From positions 124,001 through 188,000 of the forward strand of contig NZ_FNCJ01000015.1 of the NCBI RefSeq assembly GCF_900100735.1: a stretch of DNA of 64,000 bases, given 5' to 3'. The notes beneath the pieces were generated by a model. That model ran no database searches. It had not been told where the DNA came from and saw only the letters and a list, made by a program, of their open reading frames with translations. Below are positions 1 to 7,588 of this stretch, in pieces; within the stretch, counting starts at the first letter, position 1; the number at the start of each line of letters is the position of its first letter. The stretch comes from Paraburkholderia phenazinium (GTDB taxonomy: Bacteria; Pseudomonadota; Gammaproteobacteria; Burkholderiales; Burkholderiaceae). The position numbers and the translations under genes were made by a program.

Positions 1-1663
1 AACCCTGCAGCGCGCGATGGGCGGCATCCCGCGTGATCATCTCCGTGGCTTTCTGAGGCGTTCCTAGTGCGATGATCGCAAAGGCGTTACCCGTTGAATC
101 GCGTGTGACCATCCACTGGCCAGCGACCTTCCCATCGGCCATCTGTTGAACGAACGAGAGCCTGTTCGTTGCGTCATAGGTCATCCCATACGCGATCGTG
201 ACCCCATCCGCCTTTCCGGCTTCGAATGCGCTGGCGCCAGTTAGATCAGTAGTCGGTGTCTCGCTCACCCCGGTCGTGTTGCCGCTCGCGTCATACACGA
301 AAGCCTGAATCAAGTTCGGCGACGCAATCATCGAAGGACGCAAACTCGTCCCATCGGCGTAACGGATCGTGGATATCGACGTACCCGTCGCGCTTTTCAC
401 GGTCGCCCGAACTGGCCGGCTCGCATCGTCGTAGCTGTACTCAGAAGTGCCGCCGCTTGCGTCAGCGTCCTTCTGCAGATTTCCCGACGCATCCCACGCA
501 GAGCTGCTATTGCCCGCCGCAGAGGTGGTCCCGGTAGGCCGAAGCATCCCGCCAACCGACGACAAATTCAGCGTAGTGGCGCCTTTTCGACCGGTAATGA
601 CGGTCGAGCCGGTGTTATAGGCCAACTGAACATTTTGCGTGACATTCGGATGACTGACTCCCACCGCGCGTTCTTGGGCATCGTAGCTCCACGTCGCAAT
701 GCGGTTATCCGCCTCATCGATCTCGCCCGTCAGAGCATTCTTGAAACGCGCGTCGTCGTAGACATAGCGGTGTACATAACCATCGGGCCAGGTAACAGAA
801 ACAAGATTGCCATTCGCGTCATATCCGTACTGCGTCATGCGACCCAGGGGGTCGCTCAGGCGCGCCGGGCGGTTCTTATCGTCATAGTCGAGGCGAAGCG
901 TGATGTCGTAGTTCGCGTCCGTACCCACTGCGTGCTGCGTGATTGTGGCCAGCAGTCCTGAGCTACCATAGGTTAATGTTCGGACAAATCCTGTCTTCGT
1001 CACCTCAGAAAGCAGCACGCCTTGGGCCGAATACGATTCGACGGTATCGGTCTTGAGATCGGTCAGCGTCCATCCGGAGCCGCTCTGTGCCAGTGCAAGG
1101 CCGGTAAAGCCAGCTGTACGCCAAATGCCGGCTGACCAGTTGAACGTGACAGGCTCACCGTTCTCGCGAAACGCAAGTACTTTGGACGAGCTACCGCTGT
1201 TGGCATTCGCGAGTCCCAGGTTGCGCTGCCAGCTATGGAACCAGACTGGTCCCATCGCCGTAGCGGAATTGCCTAGTGACCTGGATCGGTAGGTCCGGGT
1301 GAACAGCATCGGAATGTCGTCGCCGCTGACAAAGTCCGCTTCAGTCAGGGTGACAGCGCCATTGCCCGGATAGACCGGGTCGGCGACAGGACAGCTCGAT
1401 TCGGGCTCTTCCGTAGTTGGTGTCGCGCACCACGCGTCGATCAGGGACCACGTGTTGATGCACGCGTAGTTCGCCATACTGCCCGGCACGCGCCCCTAAA
1501 CGCCCCACCGGCAGGTCGGCGAACCTGGCACTGCGCCGGTCGCCGCATAGAGTGCGTTGCAGTCGGCCGCGTTGGCTCCAAACGCGAGCATCAGCAGCAT
1601 GAATGCCGCGAGGAGGCGCTCCACCATGCCTGCTGAACTCTCTGTAACTCGGTTGTTTTTCAT
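1..1663 (-). pseudogene. RHS/YD-repeat protein gene with in-frame amber stop, 3' end outside window
   Basis: Read on the minus strand, the gene starts at 1663 behind a strong AAGGAGG site and opens with a signal peptide (hydrophobic core near residues 17-29, Ala-rich cleavage site). At codon 56 (1498-1496) there is a TAG. The same frame then stays open from 1495 to position 1 and encodes what belongs next in such proteins: a segment starting MANYACINTW, a DUF6531-like domain (VTLTEADFVSGDDIPMLFTR), then YD repeats such as YGYDANGNL, WSYDAQER and YSYDDASR. RHS proteins are large secreted or surface polymorphic toxins; the toxin tip would lie beyond the window. The amber codon separates the signal peptide from the rest, so I call a probable pseudogene. 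A restart at ATG 1477, amber readthrough or a sequencing error are alternatives. Confidence 0.8.
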
Positions 1664-2283
1664 AGCCCTCCTTATTGGTTTTACTTGTTTGAAGTCCAAG
1701 CACCCTATAAGGAGCCTTCCATTCCAGCTATACGATAATTCTTAAAATTACAGATTCCATTCGTCTCGACAAAAGATGCTTTCGATGCAGTCGCCAAGGT
1801 TCGTAGGAAAGTATGAATAGACCTACCAGACACTCAGACCCGCGGGTGACGATAACCAGAAGATCGGCTATCCGTGTCAGATTCTCTGCCGACAACCTTT
1901 TGCAACCCACTCCCTCTGTGGGGCGTATTGGCATGCACACAATGCTCATTGCATGTCGCTGCTGATTCAGGCTTAAAACAAGGAGTATGTCAAACGGCTC
2001 GCCTAGCAACGTTGATAGGTGTCGTCATGCAGGGACTTGGGCTAGATTACAAACGCAGCAGAATCGCCCAGGCCCATGCGACACACTGATCTATGGCGCA
2101 TCGGAGAACTCGGACGATCTATCGAATTCTCTGCAAATACCTTCACGACGAAGCGAAGATAAACCCATAGGGACCGCCATATTCGGCTGCCGGTTCGCGA
2201 ATGAGCTTTGCGCCACGTGGATCGTGCATGCACGCGCCGTCGGAAAAGGTCGTTGGTAATAGTTGACGAACGCAAGGAACACT
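1664..2283. other. Gene-free, AT-richer intergenic stretch between the divergent RHS and queF genes
   Basis: No open frame here has recognisable protein content. The short frames at 1728-2009 (minus) and 1987-2259 (plus) lack family features, and the latter has AAGGAG only one base before its ATG. The stretch must hold the divergent promoters of the RHS gene and queF. I looked for a preQ1 riboswitch-like hairpin and A-rich tail before queF and did not find a convincing one. Confidence 0.5.
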
Positions 2284-3087
2284 ATGGAATTGGGTAAGGT
2301 TTCAGTTTACGAATCTCACTACAACCCCGAAAGGCTCTACGCCATCCCTCGTAAAGCCCAGAGAGATGAATTGGGTCTGACAGAGAATCTCCCTTTCGTC
2401 GGGCATGATTTATGGAACCATTACGAAGTATCGTGGCTCGATGCGCGAGGCAAACCGCATGTAGCGACTGCACAGATTGTGTATCCGTGCGATTCGGAGT
2501 TCATCATCGAATCGAAATCGATGAAACTCTATTTCAACAGCTTGAATAATTCGCGTTTTGCAAACACGGATTTGCTGCAGAAGACCATCGAAGACGATTT
2601 GTCGTCAAGACTGAGGGCAAACGCGTCGGTTTCCATTCAACCCCTTCAAAGTCATGCGCATCGCATTATTTCACCCCTCGAAGGCATTTGCGTTGATGAA
2701 AACGAGATTGATGTCGAAGGGTTTGCTCTGAATCCGGACTATCTCGAAGTCGAGACTGATTCCGCGGTGGAAGAAACGCTTTACTCGAATCTACTAAAAT
2801 CGAATTGCCTGGTTACCGGCCAACCTGACTGGGGAAGCGTCTGGGTCAAATACAAAGGCAACAAGATCTCCAGGGAAGGTCTGCTTCGTTACGTCATTTC
2901 GTTTCGCGAACACCATGAATTCCACGAACACTGCGTAGAAAGGATATTCATCGATATTATGCGACGCTGCAGCCCTACGAGTTTGACAGTGGGTGCAAGG
3001 TACACGCGGCGTGGCGGCCTTGATATCAATCCGGTCCGTTCCACAAAGAGCCCGGAAATTACCAACCCTCGACTGATTCGCCAATGA
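2284..3087 (+). CDS. queF: NADPH-dependent 7-cyano-7-deazaguanine (preQ0) reductase QueF, long bimodular type
   Basis: QueF reduces the nitrile of preQ0 to the amine preQ1 on the route to queuosine in tRNA. The 267-residue protein has the two-module layout of the E. coli-type enzyme. The QueF motif ESKSMKLY lies near residues 76-83. The catalytic Cys is 175 in LLKSNCLVTGQPDWG, with Asp182, and the substrate-binding His214-Glu215 sit in EFHEHCVERIF; these spacings match C190/D197/H229/E230 of E. coli QueF. The C-terminal ARYTRRGGLDINP motif is also present. I chose ATG 2284 because AAGGA lies 6-7 bases upstream; an in-frame TTG at 2263 has no ribosome site. The stop overlaps the transporter start by 4 nt. 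Base composition is lower in GC than in later genes, suggesting transfer. Confidence 0.93.
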   Translation: MELGKVSVYESHYNPERLYAIPRKAQRDELGLTENLPFVGHDLWNHYEVSWLDARGKPHVATAQIVYPCDSEFIIESKSMKLYFNSLNNSRFANTDLLQKTIEDDLSSRLRANASVSIQPLQSHAHRIISPLEGICVDENEIDVEGFALNPDYLEVETDSAVEETLYSNLLKSNCLVTGQPDWGSVWVKYKGNKISREGLLRYVISFREHHEFHEHCVERIFIDIMRRCSPTSLTVGARYTRRGGLDINPVRSTKSPEITNPRLIRQ

Positions 3088-4040
3088 ATACGACAAGCAC
3101 ACATGAGATAGTGGGTGTTATCGAGCCCGGAGAGGTTGAGCAACTGACCTTGCGCGTCAAGGTCATCGGATCCGGTGTCTCCTTTGTGACGCGACCGAAA
3201 GATCTCTATACAAAAGAGTGGCTGCCTTGCTTTTCTGCTGAGGACGTTGCATATATTGCGTTCTTGAACGCCGCCTCATACGGAGACGGGAACGTTTCGA
3301 TCAAGCACTTCCCAAGGAAGAAACACCGGCTGACGGAGTCGGTGGTGCTTATCACTATCCTGTTCGTTTGCTTCCTCATGATGTCCAACATGACTGCGTT
3401 CCGGATATCTGAGGTGACATTGCCGTGGCGAATTCTGGGTCAGGTAGCAACCATCCAGTTTCCTGCGGCCCTGATATTGTTTCCCGCGACCTTTGCTTTC
3501 AGCACGATCCTGACCGAAGTCTACGGATTTCATGTGAGCCGCCTGGTAATCTGGGGCGGGCTTGCCGCAAACTCGTTGCTTGTGCTCGGGGTCTGGCTGG
3601 TTTCACTCTTGCCAACGTCCCCTGTTTGGGCCGCTCATACGGGAATCAGCGTCAAGGCGTACGAGGGGCTTTTTTCCGGGTATGTCCGGACATTCTTTGC
3701 TTCGTCAATTGCCTATTTTTTTAGTGAATTCCTAAACTCCACCCTGCTGGCAAAATTAAAGGTATCAAATCACGGAAAACGACTTTCCCACAGAATTCTC
3801 AAAAGCACGGGACTGGCTGTAAGCCTTGATAGCACACTTTTTTGCTCAATCCTGTTTTGGGGAGTGCTCAGCGGCAAGGAGATTCTCGCAATTATTGCAG
3901 TGCAAATCGCAGTTAAATTCACGTATGAACTTGCCCTGCTACCATTTGTGATAAAGGTTTCCAGCCACCTGAAGAAGCGAGACCAGATCGATTACTACGA
4001 TGTAAATACTATCTTTAATCCGTTTTCGCTCGCCGAATAG
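3084..4040 (+). CDS. Queuosine precursor transporter (VUT/YhhQ, DUF165 family) with ~80-residue N-terminal extension
   Basis: VUT/YhhQ-family membrane proteins import queuosine precursors such as preQ0 and preQ1. From about residue 84 the protein shows six or so hydrophobic segments, the FPATFAFSTILTEVYG stretch expected in the second helix region, and the C-terminal YYDVNTIFNPF signature of the family. The ATG overlaps the queF stop (ATGA), so the two are translationally coupled; together they could import preQ0 and reduce it to preQ1. The oddity is a soluble N-terminal region of about 80 residues (SFVTRPKDLYTKEWL, FSAEDVAYIAFLNAA) that is absent from E. coli YhhQ and that I do not recognise. 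The start is fixed by the overlap, so the extension is not a start-site artefact. Confidence 0.88.
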   Translation: MNTTSTHEIVGVIEPGEVEQLTLRVKVIGSGVSFVTRPKDLYTKEWLPCFSAEDVAYIAFLNAASYGDGNVSIKHFPRKKHRLTESVVLITILFVCFLMMSNMTAFRISEVTLPWRILGQVATIQFPAALILFPATFAFSTILTEVYGFHVSRLVIWGGLAANSLLVLGVWLVSLLPTSPVWAAHTGISVKAYEGLFSGYVRTFFASSIAYFFSEFLNSTLLAKLKVSNHGKRLSHRILKSTGLAVSLDSTLFCSILFWGVLSGKEILAIIAVQIAVKFTYELALLPFVIKVSSHLKKRDQIDYYDVNTIFNPFSLAE

Positions 4041-4047
4041 CGAGCAA

Positions 4048-4644
4048 TTACTCCACCATCCGGGCTTCAGTCACGACACCGATGATTACATCGCCTGGTG
4101 AGTGAGGCACCGGTGGGATGGAAGGTGAATCATCAAGCTTCTTGAAGAGTAAAGTTGAACCATCCTTGATCAAGCGTCGTACAGCAGGATCCCCACCAGC
4201 GAAAGAGACGATTGCAACCTGGAAATCGCGGTAAAAACTGGATGGTTGAACAATAATAATTGAACCGTTTCGATACCGGGGTGCCATCGAAGGGGTTGTT
4301 TTTACTGCGAAACTTCCCTCTGCAGCTGGCTCGGAAGTGCTAATTCGCTCCCTCGGAATAGAGTCGTCAATACCAAACTTCGTGAAATGAATGATTTCAT
4401 TCCAATCGAGAAGCGGGATGGTATTGAGATCGGCACTGCCAACAAGGTAATCGACCGTCGTGCCCAGAACACGGGCAATAGCCGCCACCGTACTAATCCG
4501 CGGATCTTTTGTCTCGCCGGATAAAATGCGGCTGACAGTGCCTTGCGGAACGCCTATCTGGCGTGCAAGTTCCGCATCTGATATTTCGAGCTGGCGCATA
4601 AGTGCGCATATGCGATCGATAAGAATAAAAGACTCGGATTTCAT
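4048..4644 (-). CDS. Xre-family repressor with S24/LexA-like C-terminal domain, catalytic Lys replaced by Arg
   Basis: This is a cI/LexA-type transcription regulator of 198 residues. Residues 13-65 form an Xre helix-turn-helix (SDAELARQIGVPQGTVSRIL). Residues 75-195 resemble the S24 peptidase fold, with the Ser of TTPSM at 119 and a VRRLIKDG segment at 155-162. In LexA and cI the general-base Lys is the second residue of the VKRL/FKKL motif; here that position (156) is Arg, so self-cleavage is probably impaired even though Ser is kept and the 37-residue spacing matches LexA. The gene converges on the transporter gene with only 7 bases between stops. Nested palindromes 120-160 bases upstream of its start are probable operators. 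Confidence 0.85.
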   Translation of the reverse strand: MKSESFILIDRICALMRQLEISDAELARQIGVPQGTVSRILSGETKDPRISTVAAIARVLGTTVDYLVGSADLNTIPLLDWNEIIHFTKFGIDDSIPRERISTSEPAAEGSFAVKTTPSMAPRYRNGSIIIVQPSSFYRDFQVAIVSFAGGDPAVRRLIKDGSTLLFKKLDDSPSIPPVPHSPGDVIIGVVTEARMVE

Positions 4645-4735
4645 AACCTGGATTAAGTGCTAGAGCCTTGCGATCGAAGCGATTCGCATATCTGGGCAGA
4701 CACCAAGACATACCACCTCGTCGCCCAATTCTTCA

Positions 4736-4762
4736 ATTGTATCTGTTACAGCTATCTTTCAA
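4736..4762 (-). promoter_or_regulatory. Putative promoter of the Xre/S24 repressor gene
   Basis: On the minus strand a TTGAAA (-35 like) is followed after 15 bases by TACAAT (-10 like), about 90 bases upstream of the repressor ATG. The spacer is shorter than the usual 17, so this is tentative. The palindromes at 4768-4805 lie immediately upstream of the -35, which suits autoregulation. Confidence 0.35.
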
Positions 4763-4767
4763 GCCCA

Positions 4768-4805
4768 TTGTTTGAACAAACAACACTTGCATATTTGCAA
4801 GTGTT
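4768..4805. promoter_or_regulatory. Two abutting palindromes, probable operators of the Xre/S24 repressor, over a possible divergent promoter
   Basis: A 7-bp inverted repeat (TTGTTTG, 2-base centre, CAAACAA, 4768-4783) overlaps by two bases a perfect 10-bp inverted repeat (AACACTTGCA, TATT, TGCAAGTGTT, 4782-4805). Such dyads next to an Xre/S24 gene are typical operators. On the plus strand the same bases contain TTGTTT (4768-4773), an 18-base spacer and TATTTG (4792-4797), a sigma70-like promoter the bound repressor would block. Inverted symmetry is seen directly; the operator role is inferred. Confidence 0.6.
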
Positions 4806-5041
4806 GGGCGACACTCCCGCTGTGCCTAACGGAGTTGATCTCTTACAGAGTGGCTTAATCATTTCGCATGACTAAGCATTCATGAGGCAGCCTGACCGGA
4901 TACGTTTTACATATCGACCGCCCGCTCAAAAATCCGGCGCACGCGTGGCGTGAACCCGTGTGCGTCACCGGCACGGAAGAAAGCCTGAACGAGCGCCAGG
5001 GAGCCACTCGTTCACGGTCTGGCGCGTACAGCAATCTCAGG

Positions 5042-5082
5042 GCCCTGGCAGACAGCTTGTTCCCTCATAGGCCAGGGCTTTT
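5042..5082 (+). terminator. Rho-independent terminator 1 of a tandem pair
   Basis: GCCCTGGC (5042-5049) pairs with GCCAGGGC (5071-5078) and is followed by TTTT. The loop is 21 bases. No protein gene lies upstream on this strand, which is why a non-coding transcript is suspected. Confidence 0.5.
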
Positions 5083-5085
5083 CTG

Positions 5086-5112
5086 GTGCCGGTTACGGCC
5101 GGCACTCTTTTT
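5086..5112 (+). terminator. Rho-independent terminator 2 of a tandem pair
   Basis: GTGCCGG (5086-5092) pairs with CCGGCAC (5099-5105) around a six-base loop, followed by TCTTTTT. It lies four bases after the first terminator, giving strong termination in the plus direction. Confidence 0.6.
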
Positions 5113-5210
5113 CAATTTGCTTGAGACCCGATCCAGCGACCGGTTGCCGGAGAAGCGATGTCCCCTGAAGACGAGGCATTGCGCAGGAACTATGCCGCGC
5201 GTCGCCTGGA

Positions 5211-5283
5211 GTTATCCCCACTTTTTGTTCGCAAGCCTGTGGATATCCTGCGGACTCGTAACCCAAGTGTTTGATCGGGTTGG
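5211..5283 (+). repeat. Dispersed repeat unit 1 (inverted DnaA-box-like pair plus AAGTGTTTGATCG tail)
   Basis: The unit runs GTTATCCCCA, spacer ending TTCGCAAG, CTGTGGATATCCTG, then AAGTGTTTGATCGGGTTGG. TTATCCCCA and TGTGGATAT form an inverted pair close to the DnaA box TTATCCACA. Another unit follows 51 bases later and a second locus lies at 59.8 kb. Confidence 0.7.
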
Positions 5284-5333
5284 GATTGAATGCCGTGCTT
5301 GCAACAAGGCAATAGGCCCGCAAACGCGGCCAG

Positions 5334-5406
5334 GTTATCAACAGATAATGTTGGCAAGGCTGTGGATATCCTGAGCACGCCTTACGCAAGTGCTTGAGCG
5401 CATTGG
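5334..5406 (+). repeat. Dispersed repeat unit 2
   Basis: Same plan as unit 1: GTTATCAACAGATAATGTT, GGCAAGG, CTGTGGATATCCTG, then CAAGTGCTTGAGCGCATTGG. The TTATCAACA / TGTGGATAT pair could form a short stem. It shares GGTTATCAACAGA and CAAGGCTGTGGATA with unit 4 at 59.9 kb. Confidence 0.7.
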
Positions 5407-5462
5407 ATTTCGCCCCCATGCACGCCCGGCATCACATTTAGGGAGCATGGCGCCAGCTGCCC

Positions 5463-6434
5463 TCAGCGCTTCTCACACATCTGCCGCACGGCCTGCCATT
5501 GCTCGGCCGTCAACGCATGCTCGCCATTCGGCGAGCCCTGGTTCTGCTGCTCGCGCTCGATGGTAGGCGGATGGTCGGACAAAAAATCGACCGCCCCACC
5601 ACCGTTGCCTTCACGCTTTGCCATCAGCGCGAAAAAGCTGGCCAGCCCGTCACTGCGCAACCCGCTCGCATGCAGATAAGCAACGCCATGCGCGTCCGCT
5701 GCGCTCTCCATCTTGCGGCTATACGAAAGGCCGACGAGTTGGCCCGCCAGCGACGACATATCGACATCCCAGCCATTGAAGCCAAGCATCGCGCTCGCGA
5801 GGCCGATGCCGGCTCGGCGAAACATCCCCTGCAGCGGGTCGCGGCTCGCAATATGCCCGGTTTCATGGGCTAGCACGCCGGCCAGTTGATCGCCATTTTC
5901 GACGCGATCGATCAGGCCGCGCATGACGACGAGACGCCCGCCAGGCAAGGTCAGTGCATTAACCGAGGCGTTGTCGATCACCAACAGGTGAACCGGTTGC
6001 GACACGCCCGCTGCGTGTGCGAGACGCGCCTCCAGTTGCTCGAGCGCGCGCTGGCCCGTCTCGTTGCGGCAGATGCGGCGATTCCCCACCACCAGCGGTT
6101 CGAACGCTTCGCCGAGCCGGTTCTCCGCACTGGCCGGCACGAAAGCCGCCGCGACCGCCGGCAGGCGCACCACGACGACAAACGCGGCCAGCAACGCGAA
6201 CACGCCGACCGCTGCCCAAGCGAGACCACGCCACGACCTGCGGCGCGGCAGCCACTCAGGTGCGAGCGCAGTTGCGGCCGTCAGCAGACGTCCGGGTTCG
6301 CCCTTGCACGACACGCTGACGACACCATCCGGGTCCGGCTCGCCTACCCGCAAGCGCTCGCGCGGCCAGCGGGCCAGTTCGCCGTACGGCCCGGCGATTG
6401 CCAGATGCGTGGGACTCCAGCGTAGCGTCGCCAC
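5463..6434 (-). CDS. M48-family zinc metallopeptidase, membrane-anchored
   Basis: M48 peptidases are zinc endopeptidases of the HtpX/Oma1/BepA group, usually involved in envelope or membrane protein quality control. This protein of about 323 residues has one clear membrane segment near residues 70-90. The zinc motif HETGH sits near residue 190 (VLAHETGHIASRD), and the third ligand Glu is in MESAADAHGV. The only standard start in frame is GTG 6434. The frame stays open upstream to the neighbouring gene and encodes RYYDGRSAAA, which resembles the N-terminus of related proteins, so a non-standard upstream start is possible. The gene follows the DUF898 gene by about 50 bases and is probably co-transcribed with it. 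Confidence 0.85.
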   Translation of the reverse strand: MATLRWSPTHLAIAGPYGELARWPRERLRVGEPDPDGVVSVSCKGEPGRLLTAATALAPEWLPRRRSWRGLAWAAVGVFALLAAFVVVVRLPAVAAAFVPASAENRLGEAFEPLVVGNRRICRNETGQRALEQLEARLAHAAGVSQPVHLLVIDNASVNALTLPGGRLVVMRGLIDRVENGDQLAGVLAHETGHIASRDPLQGMFRRAGIGLASAMLGFNGWDVDMSSLAGQLVGLSYSRKMESAADAHGVAYLHASGLRSDGLASFFALMAKREGNGGGAVDFLSDHPPTIEREQQNQGSPNGEHALTAEQWQAVRQMCEKR

Positions 6435-6484
6435 CTGAGCGGCGGCGCTACGTCCGTCGTAGTAGCGCGTGACGATGACCAGGC

Positions 6485-7588
6485 TCAGAGCGCCCCACCA
6501 TGATCGAGAAGGTTCAACATGCCTTCACCGGTGCGCGGCGGCCGCTGGTTGCTCTGCTCCAGGGTCTGCGGATCAAGCGCGCCCTCGACCACCAGCGTGT
6601 CCGCGAGAAGCCGCAGCCCACGTTGCAGCGCAATCGGATAACCCAGGCCCAACGTGCAGAACACAATGACCAGATTGCCGGCCAGCACGCCCAGGAGACG
6701 AACGCCTGTCAGCGTACTGCCGAAGCGCAACTGCTCGCCGAGTCGGGTATTGCCCGTGACATGGCGCGTCACCAGCGCAAGGTAGAAGCACTGGATCAGC
6801 AGCGAGCCGACCAGCAGCAGCAGATAAAAGGCCAGCATCGGCATGAACACCTGCGCAGACACCTTGCCACCTTCGTGCAGCGGTCCCATGACCATAAAGA
6901 ACAGCTTGATGCTGTTCAGAAAGATCAAACCAAGCACGACGACCAGCGCAATGATCCCTGCAAACGTCGCCAGAAAGGGACCATAGAGTTCACGTGCACG
7001 GCCCTGGAAATGAAATGTTTCGCTGCCGAAGCTGGTGGTGTTGATACGGCGCTCGGTCAGACGCATGGTGACCCACGGGGCCATTTGCCCCAGTGTCACG
7101 ACCAGCAGCAAGCCGTACAGCAGGACATACGCGCCGTAGACGAGCGCGGAGCCACTCATACCGCCGCGAATTCCGCACCAGAGCGTGCGGCTCAGACGGT
7201 AGCGCTGCGCACTGTAAAAAGCCCCGGCCGCCGCGATAAAGATAAACACATACAGCGCCACGAGGGGCAAGGACGACAAGACGACACTGTGAGTCAGCTT
7301 CGTCAGCACCATGGTGAGAATCACCACGCCGATGATCGCCCCGGAAAATGTGGCGATCGCGAGAAGAAAACCCTTGAACAATTCGCCGCCCGTGCCGGTA
7401 TATTCGAAACGCTCCCCCTGAAACTGCACACGCGACCAGACATAACGACGCGTGTTGGTGGTGGCCCAAAAACGGTAGATACCCAGGGTGACGATCTGCA
7501 ACAGCAGATTCTTGATGAAAATTCCGTAAAGTTCACCGAGCTTGCCGTCGTAGCTCAAAAGCGGCTGCTTGCCGTTAGATGCGTTCAT
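6485..7588 (-). CDS. DUF898 (YjgN-like) polytopic membrane protein
   Basis: The protein has about 367 residues and at least eight hydrophobic segments. Two copies of the family pattern are visible: GELYGIFIKNLLLQIVTLGIYRFW at the N-terminus and a similar RELYGPFLATFAGI segment in the middle, each followed by a charged strip (VQFQGERFEYTGTGGELFKG; SETFHFQGRARE). DUF898/YjgN proteins are inner membrane proteins of unknown function. I chose ATG 7588 (MNASNGKQPLL) rather than the longer frame because upstream residues are Arg/Gly-rich and unlike the family. The downstream M48 peptidase gene on the same strand suggests a shared envelope role, which is inference. Confidence 0.85.
   Translation of the reverse strand: MNASNGKQPLLSYDGKLGELYGIFIKNLLLQIVTLGIYRFWATTNTRRYVWSRVQFQGERFEYTGTGGELFKGFLLAIATFSGAIIGVVILTMVLTKLTHSVVLSSLPLVALYVFIFIAAAGAFYSAQRYRLSRTLWCGIRGGMSGSALVYGAYVLLYGLLLVVTLGQMAPWVTMRLTERRINTTSFGSETFHFQGRARELYGPFLATFAGIIALVVVLGLIFLNSIKLFFMVMGPLHEGGKVSAQVFMPMLAFYLLLLVGSLLIQCFYLALVTRHVTGNTRLGEQLRFGSTLTGVRLLGVLAGNLVIVFCTLGLGYPIALQRGLRLLADTLVVEGALDPQTLEQSNQRPPRTGEGMLNLLDHGGAL

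Larger units (their letters stand above)
4930..5112 (+). ncRNA. Candidate structured RNA with H-type pseudoknot topology, ending in tandem terminators
   Basis: The plus strand has TGAACGAG (4986-4993) pairing with CTCGTTCA (5007-5014). Interleaved with it, GCGCCAG (4993-4999) pairs with CTGGCGC (5019-5025). This is the order of an H-type pseudoknot or of two mutually exclusive stems, both seen in riboswitches and regulatory RNAs. Two terminator hairpins follow. A promoter-like sequence under repressor palindromes lies about 130 bases upstream of the RNA. I recognise no known RNA family. A short peptide (MRQPDRIRF... from 4884) is possible but has no ribosome site. The 5' end is unknown; the given start is approximate. 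Confidence 0.35.
4645..5462. other. Gene-free accessory stretch holding operators, a structured-RNA candidate and two repeat units
   Basis: No frame here looks protein-coding. The 138-codon frame at 4958-5374 is produced by the repeat units and has no family features. Contents in order: repressor promoter and operators (4736-4805), possible structured RNA with tandem terminators (4930-5112), and two copies of a DnaA-box-like repeat (5211-5283, 5334-5406). The 3' end of the M48 peptidase gene lies beyond. Confidence 0.6.

Noticed and set aside
1987..2259. 90-codon plus-strand frame before queF
   Set aside because: AAGGAG is only one base from its ATG, the product shows no family features, and it overlaps another equally long frame on the other strand.
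2100..2283. preQ1 riboswitch before queF
   Set aside because: I looked for a C-rich hairpin followed by an A-rich tail near the ribosome site and found no convincing match.
4958..5374. 138-codon plus-strand frame with repeated LWIS segments
   Set aside because: Its repeats come from the DnaA-box-like DNA repeat units, and it runs through two terminators; it is not a protein gene.
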